Source: Chloroflexota bacterium
GTDB lineage: Bacteria; Chloroflexota; Anaerolineae; B4-G1; SLSP01
Reading direction: 5' to 3'
Assembly (NCBI GenBank): GCA_012798275.1
Contig: JAAZNO010000399.1
Span: 1-5,836 of the forward strand
Length of the DNA: 5,836 nucleotides
Shown here: one piece after another, positions 1 through 4,139 of the stretch
Numbering within the stretch: the first letter of the stretch is position 1
Layout: each line of letters opens with the position of its first letter
The notes under the pieces: generated by a model
The model's database searches: none
What the model saw: the letters and a program-made list of their open reading frames with translations, nothing else
Told to the model about the DNA's origin: nothing
Translations under genes and position numbers: made by a program

Positions 1-93
1 ATACTTTACTCATTCAAATCTTGTGTTCAACCCGCTTCGGCAGCGTTGTCGGGCGCAGCAGTGCGTGAGATATTGGTTTTCTAATTGAAGTAA

Positions 94-122
94 ATTGTAC
101 CACAGATTCACGGATTCTGAAA
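94..122 (-). promoter_or_regulatory. Weak divergent promoter candidate
   Basis: Read on the minus strand, TACAAT (99 to 94) is preceded at 17 bp by a poor -35, TTTCAG (122 to 117). The -10 region is the mirror image of the forward -10 candidate: ATTGTACC at 94-101 and GGTACAAT at 151-158 form a perfect 8-bp inverted repeat. A gene starting at the minus-strand ATG at 13 would suit such a promoter, but most of it lies outside the window. The weak -35 keeps confidence low. Confidence 0.2.
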
Positions 123-130
123 TACTTCTC

Positions 131-158
131 TTGTTTTCCTGCCTGTCTGGGGTACAAT
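131..158 (+). promoter_or_regulatory. Candidate sigma70-type promoter
   Basis: A -35-like TTGTTT (131-136) and a -10-like TACAAT (153-158) are separated by 16 bp. The -10 matches the TATAAT consensus at five of six positions. It is the best promoter-like sequence upstream of the phosphorylase gene. If it is the main promoter, transcription would start near 165 and leave a leader of roughly 540 nt before the ATG at 703, running through the hairpin element. The call rests on motif and spacing alone. A separate promoter closer to 703 was not evident. Confidence 0.45.
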
Positions 159-190
159 GAATCTGTTTTTTAAGCCGTCCCTGGCGCGGG

Positions 191-260
191 TGTGTGGAAA
201 CGTATGAAGTGTGAACGTGCGAAACGTGTGAAGGTGCGAACGTGGGCACGTGGGCACGGG
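191..260. repeat. Degenerate GTG-rich tandem repeat
   Basis: About eight imperfect units of 6-10 bp resemble CGTGYGAA. Examples are CGTATGAAG (201-209), CGTGCGAAA (216-224), CGTGTGAAG (225-233) and two identical CGTGGGCA units (241-256). The tract ends 11 bp before a strong ribosome binding site (272-277). It looks like a decayed short tandem array produced by replication slippage. It has no coding potential that I can support. Confidence 0.6.
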
Positions 261-261
261 T

Positions 262-277
262 TCTATTTTCCGAGGAG
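262..277 (+). repeat. Upstream copy of a 16-bp duplicated RBS module
   Basis: TCTATTTTCCGAGGAG here is identical to 678-693, the segment holding the ribosome binding site of the phosphorylase gene. The GAGGAG core (272-277) lies 5 nt before an ATG at 283. The two copies are 416 bp apart and bracket the hairpin element. A perfect 16-mer that includes a functional Shine-Dalgarno suggests duplication of the initiation region, with the downstream copy now serving the real gene. Confidence 0.6.
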
Positions 278-282
278 ACGCC

Positions 283-351
283 ATGTGCTGGCGCAGCCTA
301 TCCAAAAATGAAAATGTGCGGTCACTGTTCAGCCTGGCGCCAGGTGGCTAG
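283..351 (+). CDS. Possible 22-aa small ORF or leader peptide
   Basis: An ATG 5 nt after GAGGAG opens a 22-codon frame, M-C-W-R-S-L-S-K-N-E-N-V-R-S-L-F-S-L-A-P-G-G, ending in TAG at 349-351. The only support is the strong, well-spaced Shine-Dalgarno, which is an exact copy of the one used by the gene at 703. The peptide has no recognisable motif, no membrane segment and no run of one amino acid that would mark a classical attenuation leader. The frame ends across two small palindromes (333-344 and 346-353). It may be a real leader peptide, a remnant left by a duplicated start region, or chance. Confidence 0.25.
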   Translation: MCWRSLSKNENVRSLFSLAPGG

Positions 352-353
352 CC
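333..353. repeat. Two adjacent perfect palindromes
   Basis: CCTGGCGCCAGG (333-344) is a perfect 12-bp palindrome, followed after one base by GGCTAGCC (346-353), a perfect 8-bp palindrome. They overlap the end of the possible small ORF and lie 30 bp left of the hairpin element. Either could be a site for a dimeric DNA-binding protein, but no regulator gene is present in the window to pair with them. Confidence 0.35.
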
Positions 354-400
354 GGCGATGGATGAACCTTTGTGAGCTGTAGCTTTTGCTCTTCCCCCAG

Positions 401-438
401 CCCCCTCCCCGACGGCGCATACGCCGTCGGGGAGGGGG
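401..438. repeat. Hairpin 1, 17-bp perfect stem
   Basis: The arms at 401-417 and 422-438 pair without mismatch around the 4-nt loop CATA (418-421). The outer part of the stem is C-run against G-run, and the inner part is GACGGCG against CGCCGTC. On the + strand it is followed by AGAAAAAAAG rather than a T-tract, so it does not resemble a rightward intrinsic terminator. It is the left hairpin of the 383-555 element. Confidence 0.85.
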
Positions 439-440
439 AG

Positions 441-490
441 AAAAAAAGTGGGGTTTTGCAGGCGGGCGTAGCCCGCCTGCAAAACCCCAC
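441..490 (-). terminator. Leftward intrinsic terminator-like structure
   Basis: Read on the minus strand, the 20-bp hairpin at 490-448 is followed directly by seven T residues (447-441). This is the form of a rho-independent terminator for leftward transcription. On the + strand the same hairpin is followed by A8, so rightward transcription should not terminate there by the classical mechanism. No leftward gene is visible to its right, so its role may be to block antisense transcription, or the likeness may be incidental to the repeat. Confidence 0.4.
448..490. repeat. Hairpin 2, 20-bp perfect stem
   Basis: The arms at 448-467 and 471-490 are perfectly complementary around the 3-nt loop GTA. 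The stem has a GC-rich top (GCAGGCGGGC) and a base of GTGGGGTTTT. It is flanked by A7 (441-447) and A8 (491-498). This is the central and most stable-looking hairpin of the element. A perfect 20-bp stem in an intergenic region implies recent origin or selection on the structure. Confidence 0.9.
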
Positions 491-502
491 AAAAAAAAGT
501 TT

Positions 503-535
503 CCCCTCCCCCCCGCACAGCGCGGGGGGGAGGGG
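503..535. repeat. Hairpin 3, 14-bp perfect stem
   Basis: The arms at 503-516 and 522-535 pair perfectly around the 5-nt loop ACAGC (517-521). The stem is almost wholly C on one side and G on the other. Its 3' arm is also the first half of the G-quadruplex motif at 527-549, so hairpin and quadruplex would be mutually exclusive folds of this strand. Confidence 0.85.
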
Positions 536-549
536 TCAGGGGATAGGGG
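527..549 (+). other. G-quadruplex motif, four GGGG tracts
   Basis: Four runs of at least four guanines, GGGG(527-530)-A-GGGG(532-535)-TCA-GGGG(539-542)-ATA-GGGG(546-549), have loops of 1, 3 and 3 nt. This fits the strict G4 consensus and allows four stacked tetrads, which in other sequences is very stable in both DNA and RNA. It lies on the coding strand, so it would be present in a leader transcript upstream of the gene at 703. Formation in the cell is inference. Confidence 0.7.
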
Positions 550-584
550 CAAAAGTTGATACTCAATCTTCAAGGGTCGCCAGG

Positions 585-638
585 AAATCTTGCGTTTTTT
601 AGTCAGTGGCGGTATCTTTGTTACGCAAGTGATTTTTT
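585..638 (+). terminator. Bulged stem before a T-tract (weak attenuator candidate)
   Basis: AAATC plus TTGCGT (585-595) pairs with ACGCAA (623-628) and GATTT (631-635) across a 2-nt bulge, GT at 629-630. The loop is 27 nt. Six T residues (633-638) overlap the end of the stem. The geometry resembles a rightward terminator, but the large loop and the AT-rich stem base make it a poor one. If the leader is transcribed it could act as an attenuator before the phosphorylase gene. Confidence 0.2.
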
Positions 639-669
639 CGCTGATTCGCTGATTCGCTTTTTCGCTGAC
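638..669. repeat. 8-bp tandem repeat TCGCTGAT
   Basis: Two perfect TCGCTGAT units (638-645 and 646-653) are followed by a diverged TCGCTTTT (654-661) and TCGCTGAC (662-669). The tract ends 18 bp before the ribosome binding site at 688-695. It is a short slippage-type array with no visible regulatory motif. Confidence 0.65.
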
Positions 670-677
670 TGCTGATC

Positions 678-695
678 TCTATTTTCCGAGGAGGG
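678..695 (+). promoter_or_regulatory. Strong RBS of the phosphorylase, copy 2 of the 16-mer
   Basis: GAGGAGGG (688-695) is a strong Shine-Dalgarno lying 7 nt before the ATG at 703, and it fixes that start. The first 16 bases (678-693) duplicate 262-277 exactly. Confidence 0.8.
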
Positions 696-702
696 TGCTG
701 CT

Positions 703-2007
703 ATGCGAATGGTTGAGATTATCGAGAAGAAGCGTGACGGCAAGGAGCTGCGCACAGAGGAGATTGATTTCTTCGTGCAAGGCTATACCCAGGGGAGCAT
801 CCCGGATTATCAGGCCTCGGCTTTGTTGATGGCGATTATGCTGCGTGGCATGAACGATCGGGAAATCCGGGACCTCACGCTGGCGATGGCGCATTCCGGC
901 GAGATGCTGGATCTCAAGGACGCGGCGCCTTTCGTCGTGGACAAGCATTCGACCGGCGGCGTGGGCGACAAGGTCTCGCTGGTGATCGGCCCGGCAGTGG
1001 CGGCGTGCGGTCTGCCGGTGGGCAAGATGTCGGGACGGGGTTTGGGCTTCTCCGGCGGGACGCTGGACAAGCTCGAATCCATCCCCGGCTTCCACAGCGA
1101 TCTGTCGGTCGCGGAGTTCAAGCAGCAATTGCGAGAGATCGGGTTGGTGCTGGCGGGGCAGAGCGCCAACCTCGCGCCGGCCGATGGCAAGCTCTACGCG
1201 CTGCGCGACGTGACGGGGACGGTGCCCAGCCTGCCGCTGATCGTCAGCTCGGTGATGAGCAAGAAGATCGCTGCGGGCGCGGATGCGATCGTGCTGGATG
1301 TCAAAACAGGCAGCGGCGCTTTCATGAAGACGGTCGAGGACGCCGAACAGCTGGCGGAGAGTATGGTGCGCATCGGCCATGAGGTGGGGCGCAAGGTGGT
1401 GGCGTTGCTTTCGGACATGAATCAGCCTCTCGGTTGGGCGGTGGGTAACGGCCTGGAAGTCCGCGAGGCGATTGACACGCTCCATGGCGCCGGTCCGCAG
1501 GACTTTCTGGAGCATTGCCGGGTCGTCGGCGGCGAGATGTTGGCACTAGGGGGAAAGGCCGCCGATGCGCTCGCGGGACGGGAGCTGGCGGCGCAGGCCA
1601 TCGAATCCGGCGCGGCATGGCAGAAATTCCGGCAGATGGTGATCGCCCAAGGCGGCGACGTGCGCTACCTCGATGAGCCAGAGCGTTTCCCCGTGGCGCG
1701 GATCGTGCGCCCCGTCCCCGCGCCGGTGAGCGGCTATCTGGCGCGCGTGCAGACCGATGAGATCGGCATGACGACGGTGGCCCTTGGCGGCGGGCGGTTG
1801 CAAAAGGGTGACCCGATTGATCATGCCGTGGGGTTGATGGTGCACCTCAAGGTCGGGGAGTGGATTCACGCGGGCGAGCCGCTGTTTACCGTCTATGCCA
1901 ACGATGAGGCGCGCTGCGCTGAGGCCGAACGGCGCGTGTTGGCGGCGTTGACGTTCTCCGAGACGCCGGTGGATCCGTTGCCGCTGTTCTACAAGCGGGT
2001 GGGGTAG
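703..2007 (+). CDS. pdp/deoA: Pyrimidine-nucleoside (thymidine) phosphorylase
   Basis: This 434-residue cytosolic enzyme reversibly splits thymidine, deoxyuridine and probably uridine with phosphate, giving the base and (deoxy)ribose-1-phosphate in pyrimidine salvage. Length and full-length similarity fit the bacterial PyNP/DeoA family. The N-terminal helical domain occupies about residues 1-70. The phosphate-binding KHSTGGVGDK is at 81-90. The family signature region is at 110-125 (SGRGLG..GGTLDKLE). The base-binding residues known in the E. coli enzyme appear to be kept as R168, S183 and K187, each three less than E. coli numbering. The C-terminal alpha/beta domain starts near 335. The ATG at 703 has a strong Shine-Dalgarno. 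One oddity is that the signature reads G-F-S-G-G-T at 115-120, where the enzymes I recall usually have G-H-T-G-G-T. Sequence alone does not separate thymidine-specific DeoA from the broader Pdp. No terminator is evident before the next gene. Confidence 0.95.
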   Translation: MRMVEIIEKKRDGKELRTEEIDFFVQGYTQGSIPDYQASALLMAIMLRGMNDREIRDLTLAMAHSGEMLDLKDAAPFVVDKHSTGGVGDKVSLVIGPAVAACGLPVGKMSGRGLGFSGGTLDKLESIPGFHSDLSVAEFKQQLREIGLVLAGQSANLAPADGKLYALRDVTGTVPSLPLIVSSVMSKKIAAGADAIVLDVKTGSGAFMKTVEDAEQLAESMVRIGHEVGRKVVALLSDMNQPLGWAVGNGLEVREAIDTLHGAGPQDFLEHCRVVGGEMLALGGKAADALAGRELAAQAIESGAAWQKFRQMVIAQGGDVRYLDEPERFPVARIVRPVPAPVSGYLARVQTDEIGMTTVALGGGRLQKGDPIDHAVGLMVHLKVGEWIHAGEPLFTVYANDEARCAEAERRVLAALTFSETPVDPLPLFYKRVG

Positions 2008-2008
2008 G

Positions 2009-2124
2009 CTGGTTACTGGATGCTGGTTACTGGATGCTGGTGGCTGGTTGCTGGATGCTGGTGGCTGGTTGCTGGTGGCTGGTGGCTGGTGGCTGGTGGC
2101 TGGTTACTGGTTGCTGGTGGCTGG
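2009..2124. repeat. Heptanucleotide array CTGGNNN, 16 units
   Basis: Sixteen consecutive 7-bp units (2009-2120) plus a partial CTGG (2121-2124) begin one base after the phosphorylase stop codon. Every unit starts with CTGG. The last three bases are TGG (seven units), TTA (three), ATG (three) or TTG (three), and early units alternate TTA and ATG. Such an array should be prone to slippage, so copy number may vary between strains. No + frame contains a stop within the array, so long Trp, Gly, Leu and Val-rich frames arise by chance. I do not regard them as genes. Confidence 0.9.
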
Positions 2125-2178
2125 CCCCATCACCCATTACTCCTTACCCATCACGGATGACTGCACACAGGAAACGCT
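2125..2178 (+). promoter_or_regulatory. Leader and RBS of dCTP deaminase
   Basis: The short spacer after the heptamer array has a direct repeat of CCCATCAC (2126-2133 and 2147-2154) and no convincing -35/-10 pair. AGGA at 2169-2172 lies 6 nt before the ATG at 2179 and supports that start. Lacking a promoter or a terminator, the gene is probably cotranscribed with the phosphorylase, though a promoter hidden in the repeat cannot be excluded. Confidence 0.5.
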
Positions 2179-2739
2179 ATGGGACTCAAACCTGATCATT
2201 GGATTCGCCGGATGGCGCTGGAACAGCAGATGATTGACCCGTTCTATGACGGGCAGCGCCGCGATGGGATCATCTCCTACGGGCTCTCATCTTATGGTTA
2301 CGATATTCGGGTCGCTAACGAGTTCAAGGTCTTCACGCCGGGGGTGGGGAATCTCACCGTGGTGGATCCCAAGGGCATTGACCCGCACGCCATGGTGGAT
2401 TTTGTGGGGGAGCTCTGCATTATCCCGCCGAATTCCTTCGCGTTGGCGCGCAGCCTGGAGTATATCCGTATGCCGCGCAATGTCCTGGGGGCGGTGTTGG
2501 GGAAATCCACGTATGCGCGATGTGGCATCGTGACCAATTTCACTCCCCTCGAACCCGGTTGGCACGGTTATATCACCATCGAGATCAGCAACACGACGCC
2601 GCTGCCCGCGAAGATTTATGCCAACGAGGGCATCGCGCAGGTGCTTTTCTTCGAGGGCGATGAGCCCTGTGAAGTCTCTTACGCCGACAAAAAGGGCAAG
2701 TATCAAGGGCAGGTCGGAGTCGTGCTGCCGCGGTTGTAG
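2179..2739 (+). CDS. dcd: dCTP deaminase
   Basis: This 186-residue cytosolic enzyme deaminates dCTP to dUTP and ammonia, feeding dTMP synthesis. It belongs to the dUTPase-like trimeric fold family, and length and sequence match the Pseudomonas-type Dcd of about 188 residues closely. Visible landmarks are WIRRMA near the N terminus (8-13), [13 protein letters not shown] (32-44), [12 protein letters not shown] (80-91), the core GKSTYARCG (108-116), TPLEPGW (122-128), [20 protein letters not shown] (135-154) and C-terminal KYQGQ (174-178). By comparison with E. coli Dcd, S110, R114 and E135 correspond to its catalytic Ser, Arg and Glu. The ATG at 2179 has a spaced AGGA, and the N terminus aligns with homologues. 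It lies 14 bp before the transporter. Some archaeal and mycobacterial relatives are bifunctional and go on to dUMP, which cannot be decided here. No separate dUTPase is in the window. Confidence 0.96.
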   Translation: MGLKPDHWIRRMALEQQMIDPFYDGQRRDGIISYGLSSYGYDIRVANEFKVFTPGVGNLTVVDPKGIDPHAMVDFVGELCIIPPNSFALARSLEYIRMPRNVLGAVLGKSTYARCGIVTNFTPLEPGWHGYITIEISNTTPLPAKIYANEGIAQVLFFEGDEPCEVSYADKKGKYQGQVGVVLPRL

Positions 2740-2788
2740 CAAGGCGGCGGCGAATGCGGGACACACCTTCCTCCGTTCAGCAAGGCGG
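2738..2788 (+). repeat. Repeated RBS-like AGCAAGGCGG before two MFS starts
   Basis: AGCAAGGCGG occurs at 2738-2747 and again at 2779-2788, so a purine-rich AAGG precedes each of two in-frame ATG codons (2754 and 2790). The spacing is about 9 nt for the first and 4 nt for the second. The repeat makes the transporter's true start ambiguous and could reflect a local duplication. Confidence 0.45.
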
Positions 2789-4139
2789 GATGCGCACTTT
2801 CACCCTCATCTGGGTGAGTCAGGTGCTTTCTTTGTTGGGTACCGCGATGAGCGGGTTTGCGCTTACCTTTTGGGTTTACGGCAAGAGCGGTCAGGCGACG
2901 CCGCTGGCGCTGACGGGCTTCTTTTTTGTCGCCCCGATGACCCTGCTCAGCCCCTTCATCGGCGCGATCGTGGATCGCGCCAACCGCAAGCTCATGATGA
3001 TGCTGAGCGATCTGACTGCAGCAGTAACCTCGCTGATTATTCTGCTGCTGTATTTGAGCGGCGCGCTGCAGATCTGGCACCTGTACGCGCTGGCGCTCGT
3101 CGGCGGGATCATGAACGGCTTCCAGTGGCCCGCTTACTCCGCGGCGATCTCGACGATGCTGCACAAATCGCAGTACGCGCGCGCTAACGCGATGCTGGAA
3201 ACGGCCGGCGCGGCGTCGGGGATTATCGCGCCGCTGCTCGCGGGTGCCCTCATCGGGCCGGTGGGGGTCGCGGGCCTCCTGATCATAGATCTGGTCACGG
3301 CGAGCATTGCCATCACCGTGCTGCTGTTCAGCCACATTCCGCAACCCGCGCGGACGGCAGCCGGGGTTGCGGCTCAAGGCAACTTCCTCAAGGAATCCCT
3401 GATGGGTTTCGGCTACATCTTTAGCCGTCCGGGCCTGTTGGGCTTGCAGCTGATCTTCATGCTCGGCAATTTGTTTCACAACCTGGGATATTCCGTCTTC
3501 GGGGCGATGATTCTGGGACGCACGGGGAACGACGCGCAGGCTTTCGGCGCGGTGAATTCTGCCGGCGCGCTGGGGGCATTGCTGGGGGGGATCGTGATGA
3601 GCACCTGGGGCGGCTTTCGACGGCGCGTCCATGGCGTGCTGCTCGGCTGGGCGGGAGCGGCGTTGTTCGGCATGATATGGCTCGGCCTGGCGCAGTCGCT
3701 GCCGTTCTGGGCGGTCGGGCTGTTTCTCGGCAGCGCGTTCAGCCCGCTGATCAACGGTTCCAATCAGGCCATCTGGCAGGCCAAAGTCGAGCCGGATATT
3801 CAGGGCCGGGTCTTTGGCGCGCGACGCCTGATCGCGTGGCTGGTCATGCCAATCGCGTCGTTGCTTGCCGGGCCGCTGGCGGACAAAGTCTTCGAGCCAG
3901 CGTTGCGGGAGGGGGGAGCGGCAGTCCCGCTCTTTGGCCGGCTGGTGGGGGTTGGCCCCGGCGCGGGCATCGCGCTGATGTTTGTCATCTTCGGAGCGGC
4001 CGCGCTGATCGTGAGCCTGGGCGGCTACCTGTTCCCGGTCATCCGCAATGTGGAGACTTTGATTCCGGATCACGACAGTGCGTTGCCAGCCGCAAGCCTT
4101 AAGCCGCGAGCGGAAAATGGGGGCGACGTTGATGTCTGA
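2754..4139 (+). CDS. MFS transporter, MefA/EntS-like (DHA3) type
   Basis: This predicted inner-membrane secondary transporter has 461 residues, or 449 if it starts at the ATG at 2790. It has about a dozen hydrophobic segments, including roughly 15-41, 50-72, 86-104, 107-125, 152-170, 172-193, 228-250, 264-284, 293-313, 316-334, 358-378 and 404-428. The MFS motif A lies between the second and third segments (GAIVDRANRK, 70-79, with D74, R75 and R78). A loop with IQGRVFGARR (349-358) is typical of the MFS_3 branch that includes macrolide and enterobactin exporters. A polar tail of about 30 residues follows (431-461). Start 2754 keeps a 14-bp gap to dcd. Start 2790 gives M-R-T-F-T-L, closer to where relatives seem to begin. 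The end overlaps the ung start by 8 bp. The substrate is unknown. Family membership suggests efflux, while the neighbours make nucleosides thinkable, but nothing in the sequence decides. Confidence 0.88.
   Translation: MRDTPSSVQQGGMRTFTLIWVSQVLSLLGTAMSGFALTFWVYGKSGQATPLALTGFFFVAPMTLLSPFIGAIVDRANRKLMMMLSDLTAAVTSLIILLLYLSGALQIWHLYALALVGGIMNGFQWPAYSAAISTMLHKSQYARANAMLETAGAASGIIAPLLAGALIGPVGVAGLLIIDLVTASIAITVLLFSHIPQPARTAAGVAAQGNFLKESLMGFGYIFSRPGLLGLQLIFMLGNLFHNLGYSVFGAMILGRTGNDAQAFGAVNSAGALGALLGGIVMSTWGGFRRRVHGVLLGWAGAALFGMIWLGLAQSLPFWAVGLFLGSAFSPLINGSNQAIWQAKVEPDIQGRVFGARRLIAWLVMPIASLLAGPLADKVFEPALREGGAAVPLFGRLVGVGPGAGIALMFVIFGAAALIVSLGGYLFPVIRNVETLIPDHDSALPAASLKPRAENGGDVDV

Larger units (their letters stand above)
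1..282. other. Non-coding left end, no convincing gene
   Basis: This stretch is clearly more AT-rich than the genes to the right, at least up to about position 180. Its open frames on either strand are short, have no recognisable motif and are rich in His, Arg, Thr and Ser, as expected of chance frames. It holds a promoter candidate at 131-158, a weaker opposing candidate at 94-122 and a degenerate repeat at 191-260, each listed separately. A minus-strand ATG lies at 13-11 (M-S-K-V, then off the window). It could be the start of a divergent gene, but four codons are too few to call. I see no tRNA or rRNA here. Confidence 0.6.
383..555. mobile_element. MITE-like or palindromic intergenic repeat element
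   Basis: A 173-bp non-coding element is bounded by CTTTTGC (383-389) and its inverse GCAAAAG (549-555). The pairing continues inward as imperfect terminal inverted repeats of about 30 bp made of C-runs on the left (394-410) and G-runs on the right (532-549). Between the ends are three consecutive hairpins (401-438, 448-490, 503-535) separated by A-tracts. No protein is encoded, and the frames crossing it are Pro, Arg and Gly-rich artefacts. I saw no clear target-site duplication at its edges. Small size, terminal inverted repeats and lack of a transposase fit a MITE or REP-like repeat. Whether other copies exist in the genome cannot be seen from here. Confidence 0.55.

Noticed and set aside
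1..13. Start of a minus-strand gene at ATG 13 (M-S-K-V)
   Set aside because: Only four codons are visible and there is no strong Shine-Dalgarno, so it cannot be supported without sequence to the left.
401..535. The hairpin series as a CRISPR array
   Set aside because: The three stems differ in sequence, the gaps between them are A-tracts rather than spacers, and no cas gene is present.
322..602. Three overlapping frames of 72-83 codons across the hairpin element
   Set aside because: Their Pro, Arg and Gly-rich products simply translate the palindromes and C/G runs. None has a good ribosome binding site or a motif.
618..646. A promoter directly upstream of the phosphorylase, TTGTTA then CTGATT at 17 bp
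   Set aside because: The -10 candidate is poor and lies in the TCGCTGAT repeat. It is not better than chance.
679..1515. A 278-codon minus-strand open frame opposite the phosphorylase
   Set aside because: It is His, Arg and Leu-rich with no recognisable domain, and it mirrors conserved phosphorylase codons. It is an antisense shadow.
2161..2181. The dcd leader CACACAGGAAACGCTATG resembles the E. coli lacZ ribosome binding site region
   Set aside because: The likeness is short and lies in an ordinary Shine-Dalgarno context. Nothing else around it resembles lac or vector sequence, so I take it as coincidence.
2048..2233. A 61-codon frame through the heptamer array running into dcd
   Set aside because: Its Trp, Gly, Leu, Val and Ala repeats come from CTGGNNN, which contains no stop in any + frame. 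It overlaps the true dcd start out of frame.
2703..4073. A 456-codon minus-strand open frame opposite the MFS gene
   Set aside because: Its product is dominated by Arg, Gln, His, Pro and Ala with no motif. It is the antisense of a GC-rich gene with strong family identity on the + strand.
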